Shown here: one piece after another, positions 1 through 10,446 of the stretch | Numbering within the stretch: position 1 is the stretch's first letter | Layout: the number at the start of each line of letters is the position of its first letter | Assembly (NCBI RefSeq): GCF_000315625.1 | Contig: NW_005434587.1 | Location: 220,392 to 284,391 of the forward strand | Direction: 5' to 3' | DNA: 64,000 bases | Source: Guillardia theta CCMP2712 | Lineage: Eukaryota > Cryptophyceae > Pyrenomonadales > Geminigeraceae | Notes under the pieces: model-generated | What the model was told of the DNA's origin: nothing | What the model saw: only the letters and a program-made list of their open reading frames with translations | The model's database searches: none | Made by a program: the position numbers and the translations under genes

Positions 1-268
1 GGCACGCAGTCACCAACTGCATCATGAAGATGTAAGGACCGCATAGTTCCTTTAGGCCGACGCTCCAGGTTGTGCGCATTGCTGTTGCAGTATTATTCTT
101 TTTCATTTATTTGATTTGTGAGCGAGCAGATACTTCAAACCCCAAAAAAGCATCCTGAACCTACGTGAACGATACTAGACGTCCTACGACACGTGAGAAG
201 CAAAAACCTCATCGAAGCAGAGACACAAGTCAGGAACAACAAACACAGCCATCACGACACGACATGAT

Positions 269-652
269 CTAATTTCGTAAATACATTCGTCCGCTAATGC
301 TTTGCAGAATCGGCATTGATGTACTCTCCCGACGCAAGCCCATAATAGTTGTGGGAGTTGCGAACACGCAGCTGTCCAGCTTCTGCACGGACGTATGGGC
401 TGAGGTGACTGTTGATGTATGCGATATCCTTGGGGACAAGTTCTCCCTCGTCCTCCTGTAAAGTTCGGTCAGAAGCAAGAACTCTCTCAAGCATAACAAA
501 CGCACCTTCAGCTTCGCAAGCTCCACATGATCGTGTGCCTTGTGCATCTTGGTGGAATGAGTGCTGTAGTGCTCCACTGCAACAAGCCCACCGATCCCGA
601 AGGATGCAGCAACGAGACTCAACTTCAAGATGCCCATAGATCGATTACTCAT
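269..652 (-). CDS. small N-terminally anchored membrane protein, unknown
   Basis: The ATG at 652 opens a frame whose first 25 residues after MSNRS form a hydrophobic helix (ILKLSLVAASFGIGGLVAV), so the product is probably a single-pass membrane or signal-anchored protein. A second frame on the same strand (294-494) carries the more protein-like tail, with ELVPKDIAYINSHLSPYV and a short hydrophilic end. The two join if 20 bases beginning GTGCG and ending GAG near 485-505 are removed, or through a different small intron, or if there is a frameshift. I do not recognise the family. The upstream region (650-1450) holds the TACCCC-type boxes seen before other genes here. The start is reasonably sure; the exact splice is not. 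Confidence 0.5.
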   Translation of the reverse strand: MSNRSMGILKLSLVAASFGIGGLVAVEHYSTHSTKMHKAHDHVELAKLKVRLLCLREFLLLTELYRRTRENLSPRISHTSTVTSAHTSVQKLDSCVFATPTTIMGLRRESTSMPILQSISGRMYLRN

Positions 653-829
653 TTTGATTGGTTTTGCTCAAGAAATTTAGAATTCTTTGCCAGAAATTGA
701 TTGGAGTTGAAAGCTTAGAGAGAGTGAAGTGTTAAGCAGAATCACGCGCCACAAAATGTGGAATAAGCGACTGAGAGTCCTTGACGGGGAAGAAGTTATC
801 AAGTAGATCGGAGTTGGATCAAATAGAAG

Positions 830-1450
830 CTGTTAAGAAGATAGCACAAAACTCTTCGATGTTGCAGAGTTCGAGACGGAGTGGAAGCAGGAGGACAGGC
901 GGAACAGAAGAAATGGACGGGGAGGGGGGGGGAGAGGTATGATGTTCAAGGATGTATCTACGCTATACGGGGTGGTACTTTTTGAGGTGATGTGGGGTAA
1001 TGACAAGGTCATGGGTACCAACAATTGAGAAAAGGGTGGGTATTTTGATATTAAAGTAGGGGTAATAAAGACTGTAATTTCAAGAGTAGGTGGGTGGTGT
1101 GATGTTGGGTAGGGTGCATTGCTGACTTGGTGGTTTTCAGGCTACAATCATGGGTCTTGCAGGTAGGGGTACATTGCCTTATTACTTCGCTCTCACAAGT
1201 GGATTGTGTAGTTGGGTGGGGTGGGGTGCTTATATTAAGCATCCAGTGGCCGCATCAGATAGTGAGGGTTGAGGGGGTGGGGTAGTAAAGATAACGGGTG
1301 ATGTCACGAATGAAAGTAAAATCAAAGGTGAATTCCTGGATATGATCAGAATTTTGGTGGGTGGGGTACGATCGAGGAGGTGGTAGGTGCATTTCATGAG
1401 ACTGCAATCACGTCAGTGGGTGGGGTCAGTTACTTTTAGAAAGACTAAAA
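830..1450. promoter_or_regulatory. array of GGGGTA/GGGTGGG boxes upstream of the minus-strand gene
   Basis: This gene-free stretch repeats short G-rich boxes on the + strand, such as ggggtggtac, gtggggtaatg, gggtgggtat and gtgggtggggt. On the sense strand of the gene starting at 652 they read as C-rich TACCCC/ACCCACCC. The same boxes crowd other upstream regions in this window. A promoter role is inference. The rest of 1450-1800 shows nothing I can assign. Confidence 0.4.
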
Positions 1451-1799
1451 GTTAATATAAAGTTCCATTTTTGGAAAATAAAATCCAAAAACAAGGTCTT
1501 TCGCGGTGCAAATGACTCTCCAGGGGTCACATCGACATTCGGCCCCACTTTCCATAGCACCATAGGCTGGCATGTTCCTCAGACCAAGCTACACCCAGTT
1601 CAATGGACCTGTGAGTCCTAGGGGGTGGACCTAAGGCTACTACTGCTTACTGAGACATGCTGAGACCTGAGGTCTTAGGACTGTAGGACTTGATGAGCTA
1701 CGAATGTAGATTGAAACGTTTGGTGCGCTCTGTCCGAAGTTACACCTCTGGCCTGCGAAAGTAATTTAAAGTGCTTACTAGTTAGGCGCCATGATCTTC

Positions 1800-2560
1800 A
1801 ACTTTAGTAACCGTTGAACCGTGCCGCCGTGCCACGGCACGGTCACCTATAGAGCCGGCCCGGTCACGCCGGGTGCCAGCGGCCGGGCCCCGCCCGGCCC
1901 GGCGGCGGACTCACTGAGTCAAGTCGTCATTCACGCCGAGTCACTCGGTGGCACGTACCCATAGAGACGGTCACGGGTGTTTCCGAACGGTTACTACTTT
2001 AACGCATCCGGTCCAGGATCTTTCGTCAGCTCAAGGCCTCCCTGTCCTACGCTGCCATCATCGCGGGTGGCCATCCCAAGTTCCCGGTATGCGTCAGTCA
2101 TTCCTTCGGCGGCGGCGGCGGCGGCCACCCGGCGACACGCCGACGGTCGCTGGCCGCGATCATCGGATGGCCGCGCGGGGACTTGTCCTGCGCGCCGTTA
2201 AGTGAAGGTATCAGTTAAGTTTGGGGGACAGCAGTCGGCAGGGTTAGGTTTGGTTCTCGCTGTCTTTTCTCTTCTCGCCGTTTGGCCGCTGTGCGACAGT
2301 GTCAGGGTCAAGCCTCCTCGCCTCTCCTGATTGTCCTCGTACTGATTTTTAACTTAACTTTGAGTAAAAGTCTACTTTAATCGGATTGCGGCCCAGGCTG
2401 TGAAGTCACGGTGGCACACTGAACTGAACTCGGGCCGAATGAGCCCGATCGGACTTCCAGTGAGGTGACTCAGTCGAATCCGAACCGGCCGGGCCGAAGT
2501 AAGGTTATGTGCCGCTGTACCTTTCAGTACCGGTGATTTTCTGTCTCATTCAGATGGTGG
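1800..2560. repeat. GC-rich hairpin block with dispersed-repeat segments, upstream of the 6PGL-like gene
   Basis: The block is far more GC-rich than its surroundings. It contains a short hairpin around 1824-1840 (CGTGCC-AC-GGCACG), runs of GGCCGGGCC type and TGAGTCA/TGACTCA sites near 1915 and 2467. Part of it (2182-2260) matches 35253-35335 nearly base for base in the same orientation. Its 2333-2370 part matches 35359-35397 and 53484-53507 in inverted orientation. It ends just before the gene at 2583. It may be a mobile-element remnant, a promoter module or both. Confidence 0.55.
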
Positions 2561-2582
2561 GGGTACACCCCGAATCGGGGAG

Positions 2583-4140
2583 ATGCGGGATGTTGGAGTC
2601 AACGTTTATGGCGCGAGGGGGGAGATGGCGGCGGCCATCGCAGACGCGACCATGGCGAACTACATGGAGGCCGTGCAGCAGCGAGGGAGATTCGTCATAG
2701 CGATGTCCTGCGGCCCAGAGCTCGAGCTCCTGGCAGAAAGATTGACCTCGGAGCCGTACGTTTCCTTTGTCGACTGGAAGAAATGGTTCCTGTTCATGGT
2801 GGACGACCTGTGTGTGGACCTGACCAACGAGAAGAGCAAGTATAGACAGATGAACGAAATCTTCCTCGAGAAAGTGAGGATCCCCGAGCTCCAAGTCTTC
2901 CCTGCGTTCAACTCCGACATCTTTGCCGACGACAAGGGCAACGTGTGTGAGCAGGCGGCTGTGGATTACGAGCAGCGGATGCGAGAATGTCTCGGAGAGG
3001 GAGAGAAGATCCCGGTGGTCGATCTTGTTGTGCTGTCATCGGATGAGCATGGGAACGTGGCGTCTTTCGTCAAGGACCATCCTCTCCTCAGGAACCAAGT
3101 GCGCAACTATGAGCTGACGTGGGGGGCGATGGGGAAATATAAAGAGCTCTCACGCAATCAGGTAAGATCTTGCTGCTCTGCTGCTCAGCAGTGGAGGGAA
3201 AGACAAGAGGGAGACGGAGAGATCAAGGTTGAATGATGGGTGCCATATGATGCAGATAGTGGCACCTTTGTATGAGTGCGAGGTCAGGGAGGAAGCGAGG
3301 CTCACGGAAGGAATGAAGCACAAGTTGTCACAGGTGAGAGATGTTATGTTGAGAGATGTTATGTTGATTTTTCTTCTTCAATGCTTTCATGTCAATGGGA
3401 TTCATGATTGATGGGACATTTCAATCTCAGAAAGTCTCTATGACATTGAGTCTGATCAACAACGCGCGGGAGATTTTCCTTACACTGACAGGAGAGGGTA
3501 ACGATGTTTGTTGTTTGAAGGATGTGAGGAATATGAAATGTTGACCAAAACAAACAGCATCTGCACCTCTTCTCAAAGATTACTTTGGAACTTTTCCCGA
3601 CAAATCACTTCCGATTAACATGATTGGTATCAGAACAAGCCCTAAGGTGACAAGTGCGAGATGAAGAGAGGGAGACAGAGGGAGGGAAGGAAGGAGGGAG
3701 GGAGGGAGAGGAGAAGTTGACAATTCTTCTGCTCTCAGCTGTTTGTAGATCAAGACAGCATGAAAGATGTCGAGTTAGCACACTTGTTGAAAGGTTTTCA
3801 GGTGATGTGATAAATTCTAGCGCAAAGGGCAACTTTGATTACTTTGTTCAGGTCAAAGATTATAGCTACCTGATTTCTATCAAGCTTGAAGAGATGAAAA
3901 GTCGGCTTCTTTACTCTGTCTTGAGAATGTGCTTTACATGTTCTTTTCTGGTTACAGACGATGAGAGGGGGTTTGGGGATGTTGAAGATTATCCTTTGCC
4001 TGGGAACGTGCTTCGTCGCCGTGAGAAGGCGAAAATTGAAAGGTTTGTTGAGATTTGTTGTGCAATATTTGATCATCTTCGTCCCATCAAGGGTTCACAG
4101 CGAACATGAAGTCAAATTGTTCGATCAAGAATTCACGTGA
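2583..4140 (+). CDS. 6-phosphogluconolactonase-like protein, probably not a standard enzyme
   Basis: Six exons fit: 2583-3161, 3256-3333, 3431-3497, 3749-3801, about 3966-4042 and 4101-4140; the start of exon 5 is ambiguous. Translation may start at 2583 or at the ATG at 2625. The fold is recognisable from IPVVDLVVLSSDEHG followed by NVASFVKDHPLL, the family's nucleophile-loop region, and from a C-terminal segment KVSMTLSLINNAREIFLTLTG, the conserved last strand-helix pair. In the pentose phosphate pathway these enzymes hydrolyse 6-phosphogluconolactone. Here the usual signatures are altered. The family SGGSTP loop reads SCGPE, DER reads DDL, SNY reads SKY, and GHTAS reads GNVAS with the catalytic His replaced by Asn. 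Loss of the classical activity is therefore likely. No targeting peptide is evident. Confidence 0.7.
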
Positions 4141-4195
4141 GATGTGAAGGAAATCATATGAAAACACTGCTGATCATAAAGACAGGATAACAGCG

Positions 4196-5879
4196 ATGGA
4201 CCGAAACTTGTCACAAGTCCTGAGCTTGAAAGATTCAGAGGATCTGTTGTATGATGTCACGACGTTGGACGAAGAGGGTGATGGAGAGGATGACATGTTG
4301 GAACAAGCAATGTTGGAGGAAGAGATGTTCGAAGAAGAAGAAGTTCCCCCTGATTACGATGTTTTGATTGTTCCTGATGACTGTAATCTTGCTACTGCTG
4401 TCAGGTCAGATGTTTCTTACTGACCGAGTTGTATTCTGTATCTGAATATGAATTCAGAAATATTCAAAACACAAAGAAGCGAATTTTGTTGAGATCAGGT
4501 TGAGCTGATCCTTGTCTGCAGTTCATTGGTTACATGAACTACAGGAGTTCACAGTTGGGATGGTTCTATTGTTGTGACGGGAAGCATACACGTTGCAGGT
4601 GATGATTTGTCAGTCGTGTCTTTTGATTTGTTTTCTTACGATCTTTTTCACTCCTCGCAGGAGCTTACAACTGTGGAAAGGTCTTCCATTGACGTTGCTG
4701 CTTGATGCGATTGGTTCTGACATGTTGAATCTTGCTTCATCTTGCCCCTCAGAACTCGGAAGGTAAGATGTCCTGTGAAGGAGTCCGGAGCATTAGATGT
4801 AATGTCGAATCACACCAGACAAGACAGTGCTGTCAGGGATGTGGAAATTCGAGGATGGGAGCAGCTGCACATTTCAGCGGGTATTTATGATTGTTCTTTG
4901 TTGTCGCTCGTCGAGAATTTGACAAGTTTTTACAGTTGACATTGATGCATTCAAAGTTTGACGCAATTGTACAGATTGACAACAAGACTGGTGTGTATGT
5001 ATGTTTATATGTGAGTGTTTGTACCTTTTGTCCATTTCATCGAACTAGTTTTGTTGATAAACTTTGTCTCGTTCGTGACTTGCAGTGATTACCCTTACCA
5101 TGGCTTAATGCTCACAGTTTTGTTCAGGTGGAACATTTGACTTCATCAACTGTCAATTCCAAAACGATCTCGGGCGATGTTTAACGATCAGTGGAGATTG
5201 TGTTGCAAACATCAAAAGATGCACATTAGGGGCAAACTCAGATGAAACTCGCGTCCCTGTTTCATCCTGTTTACATCTCTACGATCAGTCGAAGGTGTCT
5301 CAACCGTCGTTGAGGGATTTTTATGTGATCACAATGACAGATCAATGTTGAAGCCTCCCGAATTCAAGGATGTTTGAATTGTCTTGTTCTTTTGGACAAC
5401 AGTGAGGTAGGAAAACCTTGGTTGCACTGCAAGTTTGTATTCCTAAATTTTCATCGCATCCCATCTCATCCCATCTCATCCCATCCCATCCTCGTCGCAT
5501 CCTCGTCAACTCCTAGTGTCTCCTCCTCTCTTCCCGCTGACCTTTCCTCTTAAGGCTTCCCTTTCACACTGCGAGTTCGCTGAGAACAACATCTTTGCGT
5601 TGAGCATGAAATCGAGGAGGTGAGATAAAGATGCCCTGTCTTGTGTTCACTGTTGTTTGCAGCAAGGTGACCATGACCAACTGCAATGTTTTGATGAATA
5701 ATGGAGCAACGCATCGATGGAAGAAAGAAAACACATTCGCAATCTTCTGGATTGGGAAGAACAACGAGGTTCAGATTGTCTTGAGATATTGCTTGTTTGC
5801 ATGTGAGAAAAGAGAGTTGTGGGCATCGAGCGGTGCTCCTGCTCAGTTTGTAGATGAGCTCAACACCTTTGCGATGTGA
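4196..5879 (+). CDS. right-handed beta-helix protein with acidic N-terminal region
   Basis: The ATG at 4196 lies 55 bases after the stop of the preceding gene. Exon 1 (4196-4404) encodes a strongly acidic segment and then DYDVLIVPDDCNLATAV. Exons at 4555-4598 (WDGSIVVTGSIHVAG) and 4661-4680, one around 4836-4880 (VEIRGWEQLHISA), one from 5128 (GTFDFINCQFQNDLGRCLTIS) and the last from about 5664 (KVTMTNCNVLMNNG) show the repeating strand-turn pattern of pectate-lyase-like parallel beta helices. No catalytic pectinase residues are visible, so a binding or scaffold role is as likely as sugar cleavage. Some internal splice junctions (4681-4840 and 5230-5660) are unresolved. No signal peptide is seen. 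Confidence 0.6.
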
Positions 5880-6147
5880 GTAGTGAGACATGGGATGTTA
5901 TGTACAATGATGATGATGATGGAGATGATGATGATGTAGAAGAAGAAGAAGAAGATATGACCATGAAAATTATGATGACAATGTTTTTGTGATGACGGCC
6001 AGCGTGATGAAGATGATCAAAAAGAACACAATCTTCGCTGTAAGATAGATTGCAAACAGAAAACCTTTCAACAAGACACCAAAAAAGAATAAACGACAGA
6101 AGCGAATGTTTGGATGAGAGACTGGAAAAAAAACGTCGCGAGGATCT

Positions 6148-6648
6148 TCACGCTTGTTGCCCGAGCAACCGAACGTCGTCTCGCAGCTCGACGCCTTCAT
6201 GCGGCTGACCCAAGGAAGTCAGAGGCAAGCGATTTGAGAACAACAAGTGCAAGGGTTTGACGGCATACAGAAACACGAAAGACAATCAAATTCACTTTCA
6301 TCTCATCGTCATCTTGTTTACATACCGTTTGCGTTGTGAGCGTGAGATCCAAACCCTTGACAGCATACCACCTGAAACATCCCAATCATCATGTACTTCT
6401 CACATCATCAAGCGCGCATACAAGTACACCGATGCTCCAACAAGTACGATAGAGTTGAGAACTACAACACAGATGTTCTGAACCTCAACATTCCATACGA
6501 GGACGGCGATGAGGAGCTGAAAAAGACGAGAAAGTCAAATGATTTCTTCTCCGCCTCCCTCTCCCTGACTCCTGCTGCCTGTTTTGTCGCTCCCTCAGTG
6601 AGCTCAACCCTCCTTTGCCCCTTCTACAGTTTTGGCTGCTCCAGCTCA

Positions 6649-6709
<61 letters not shown>

Positions 6710-8567
6710 GCTGCTCTTGACCTGTTGGAAGTCAAACGTCCCATGCACCAGCAGCGAAGGCAGCAGGATCCTCGGGAAACCCCAGCTCTTCCCGAGCACG
6801 TGCTTCTTCGTCAGCCCCACCCCCACCAGCCCCCCGCAAACTCCATGAGCCGTAATGGCCACCACCTGCCCAGCTGAGGGATCATTCCCAGCTCCTGTCC
6901 CAGCTCGTAACTCACAGCTCTGGAGTAGGCGGTGTACGCTCGAGCTGACAGGCTTGCCTGCCCCTCCTCCCCGCGCGACCCCATGGCGTATCCCATGTTC
7001 TCCACGGTAGAGAAACCCAGCGCACAGGAGACGGCGCAGACGAGGAAGACGAACTTGCTGCTGCTGTTCCTGCAGGCCTGAAGGAAGTTTTAGAGAACGA
7101 TGAGAAAGGACGAGAGAGGAGAGAGAGGAGGGAGAGGAGAAGAGAAGAGAAGACGATCAGAAAAAGGTAGTATGAAGAGGAGCAAGGGGAGGAGGAGGAG
7201 GTAGGTAGGGAAAGAACGGGCAGAAGAGGAGCTGTATTTGCACAAGACCTGAAATCTCAGAGGAGTGAAATATTTGAGACTCTCTTCAGTCCCCGCAGCG
7301 ATCACATACGCCATCAAAGCGATGAAGAGGTAGAACCCGGGTGACCTGGTATCAACATCAAATGGCTTCACCTGCTCCTTGCTACCTTGTCTTCTCCTTC
7401 TCCTGCCCTACCCTCCCTGCCTCCCTGCCTCCCTCCCTTCCTCTTGCCGACTTTCCCTCACCCTTCCTAACACAACTAGAGCACACGTCACCTCTTGATG
7501 ACAATTCCGTACGCGCTCTCGATGTCCGTCAACGGGTCTGTGTCTCCTCCCCCTTGGGCTTGCAACACATGGTCCACCAAAGTCCGCGAGATCTGCTGAG
7601 GGCGATGGAGCCTGTGGAAGAGCTGTTGGGCGATTGTGAAGTGAACCTCCCTCGGTGCGTTGCTCCCATTCATGGTGGTGAGGGAGGACAGCGCAGAAAA
7701 CCAGCCCTCTATCTGCTCGTTGAAGCAGACGAAGAAGAAGATACCCTGACGGAGAGGGTCAACCTTGCACTGATGTCGAAGTTCCTCCAAACATAATGGC
7801 AGGACAATACAGCATAGGAGAAGGAGAAACGACAACAACAAATCACCGCCAGAATGAGCTCCAGTATCATCACTACGGCTGCTCCCGGCAGGAAACCGAA
7901 GGCAAAAGTCTTGATGACAAGATCAAGAGGGATCTGAGTTGAGAAGTATCAGCCTCCCCCTCATCCTACTTTCTCCCGCCTCCTCACCCTACTCCTTCCC
8001 CTACTCCTTGTTCTTCTTCTTTCCTCTTCCTCCTACTCATTCCTACTTCTCCGTGTTCCTCTTCTCTAAACTCTGTTCTCCTTCTCCTCCTCCCCATTCC
8101 TCTTCCTCCTCCTCCTTCCTACTCATCCTCTTCTCTAAACTCTGTTCTCCTGCTCCTTCTGCTCTTTCCCTCGGCCTAGATGTTCGATGTCATACCTCGT
8201 CGCGCAGTTTCCTCCAGTAGATAACATACAAAATCTGTTCACCGATGTCAGGACACACCCCGGTACCACTTCCAGCTCCTCACCAGCACAGGAGGGACGA
8301 AAAACCCAGGGAGCAGGGCAGCGTCGTCAGGGTTGTGGTAGGTTATGTAGATGCTAGTTGCTAGCAGGAAGAGGAGGAAGGCCCAGCTGCAACAAGATCG
8401 AGCAAGTCAAGATTGAACCCAACCATGAAATCAGTGAAAGTGATCTTCTTGATTTCGACTTCTTGTCTTTTCTCTTAGCTAAGATTTCGATGCCGTTCTA
8501 GAATTTCCAGAGGTCTCTGGGGCAAACAGTGTTTCTCTTACCTTCTGAACTCCTCGACATGCTCGTA
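6148..8567 (-). CDS. PrsW-family intramembrane protease (5' end not found)
   Basis: A chain of exons on the minus strand builds a polytopic protein. Segments at 8542-8567 and 8284-8386 (AFLLFLLATSIYITY, PGFFVPPVLV), 8196-8234, about 7850-7931 (DLVIKTFAFGFLPGAAVVM), 7488-7800, 7256-7340 (AAGTEESLKYF), 6925-7081 (GFSTVENMGYA) and 6720-6855 (VAITAHGVCGGLVGVGL, then LLVHGTFDF) carry the family marks. These are the EExxK pair, the GFxxxEN motif and the two HG motifs, all expected in membrane helices lining the metal-type active site. A further helix (6400-6510) and a short tail ending at 6148 complete it, although the last small intron is uncertain. PrsW proteins cleave membrane substrates such as bacterial anti-sigma factors. 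The eukaryotic role is unknown. The first exon lies upstream of 8567 and was not identified. Confidence 0.7.
6650..6716. repeat. (CTCCTG)n hexanucleotide repeat in an intron
   Basis: About ten tandem copies of the hexamer CTCCTG lie in the intron that follows the HGTFDF exon of the PrsW-like gene. The same hexamer, in either orientation, recurs in several other introns of this window. Confidence 0.9.
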
Positions 8568-9473
8568 CTGTATACTTGTCTCTACTCCTTCAAAAGGCTC
8601 TACTCCATCTTCATTCTCTTACATCTCACTTCTCCCTGTTTTCAATCTCCTTGTTGTATTTCCTCCTTGTCTTTGTTTTGCTCTCTCTCCTCCTCGTCTC
8701 CTCTGAATATCTCCCCTCTTAAACGCCCAACTACTCTTCTCTTCATTCCAAACTTTCCACTCAACCCTTCTCCTCGATTTGCCCTCTGACAATGCCGCTG
8801 TCATCTCCCCACTCTTCCCTTCCCCTCCCCACCCCCCCCCTATTCTCTTTTATCCCTTCTCCCCCCTCATCTCCCCCTTCTCCACTCTTCTCTTCGCTTG
8901 TCTTTTCGTCTCAACCAAGATTCTTCTCGTTCCCACCAGCCCCCCCACACCCCCCCACCTCTGCTCTGCTCCCCATAGTCTCCCCTCCTCTCCTCTCCTC
9001 TCCTCTCCTCTCCCTGATGTTCTCACCATAGTCTCCTCTCCTCAGCTCTCCTCTCCTCGTCTCACCTCCATGCCGACAGGCTGTGTCCTTCTCCTTCGGC
9101 GCCTTCCTCCGCCCAGCTCCTCCCTTCCACCATCCCGATAACAAACACCCACCCCTACCCCCTCATTTACACGTTCTCCAGTGGGTCCTGAAACTTTTAA
9201 AGTGAAGTTTACATCTCAGTTATTATTTCTCCATCCGTTACATTTCAGTTACATTTCCGTTGATAATCCATCAACCTGCAAAGGAAATGTTGGACAGGGA
9301 GGGCGGCTAGAGGACAGGAGCACAGGACAAGGCTGGAGGAAGAGGAGAGAAGAGAGGAGCAGAGGAGAAGGTGGTTCAAGACAAGATGATTGAAGGGAGA
9401 GGGGTTGATTGAAGGTAGCTGAAGTGTAATAGAGGGAGAGGAGCAACAATGAAGAGATTGTAGATCAACAAGC
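8568..9473. other. gene-poor pyrimidine-rich stretch and intergenic region
   Basis: The + strand from about 8590 to 9125 is almost pure C and T with many CTCCTC and CCCC runs. It may include the missing 5' intron and first exon of the PrsW-like gene. Around 9147 there is a CACCCACCCCTACCCCC box like those before other genes. From 9180 to 9473 I see only AT-richer leader sequence before the ATG at 9474. Confidence 0.5.
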
Positions 9474-10067
9474 ATGAAGGGAAGGGCGCATAGCACCACC
9501 CCCGAGCCTTCCAGAAACAGTGAAAGGCAGGATAACATGAGACTACGTCGAGGTACAATGCCGGATACAAGCAGGACAAAATTTCCACAGATTGCAAACA
9601 GCAAAGCAAACGATGCGAAGAAAGTTGAAGGAGAGAATGACGAGTACACGTTCCTCTCCCACCTTCCGATGATCTTGCTCAACATCGCAACTATCTCCAT
9701 GGAGCAGTCCTCGGAGAAGCGCAAGGGCATTGCATCGCTGGATGACTTGAGGAAGGGCATGCAGTTCGAGCAACGAGCTTTGGATCTTGCTGAGGAAACG
9801 CTAGACGACAAGCTGATCATGAAGGTTCTTTTGCGCAATGTCAAGACAAAGATCCAGATGTGCATGCATGAAGAGCTGAGCAAGGAAGAGTCGTCCGAGA
9901 TGGCGAAGGATGCAGCAAGGCACTTTTACCGGTGAAGTTTGTGAAGTTGCCTCCTCTCGTTTGATCGTCTCTCCAGCCTTGTGGAGCTCGGGAAGGTCAA
10001 TGAGGATAGAGAAGTGTTCGAATCGTTGATGAGGCTGCTCGACGCCTTCCCTTCCTGGGCTGGTTGA
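9474..10067 (+). CDS. small mostly helical protein, unknown
   Basis: Two exons join in phase: 9474-9931, then a 45-base intron (GTGAAG to CTCCAG), then 9977-10067. The product is about 182 residues. After a basic, disordered N-terminus comes a hydrophobic stretch (TFLSHLPMILLNIATIS) followed by amphipathic helices rich in E, K and L, ending FESLMRLLDAFPSWAG. I do not recognise a family. Internal ATGs (for example MRLRR about 20 residues in) are alternative starts. The next gene appears to begin only about 25 bases after the stop. Confidence 0.6.
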
Positions 10068-10091
10068 TATTTTTCTCTTCTCCGTCTTCAG

Positions 10092-10370
10092 ATGACTCAT
10101 CGGTTGCGTAGCCGCCTGGGTGTTGGACCGGATAGCGAACAGAAAGATTCAGGTGAAAAACTTGCTAGAAGTGAAACGAGAGATGATTGAATAGTTTCAG
10201 ATTCAAAGATCTAGCAAAGTCGATGTCAAGGTAGACAAATCTTTGTAGTTTAAAGGGCAGAATGTCACAAAGGATTTGTTTGCAGAAATTGTTTGCACAG
10301 TTCGATGGAGAGAAAAAAGCGCTCTCGCCAATGAGAAGGAAAGAAGCAAAGAAAACATCTCCGGTGATTG

Positions 10371-10446
<76 letters not shown>

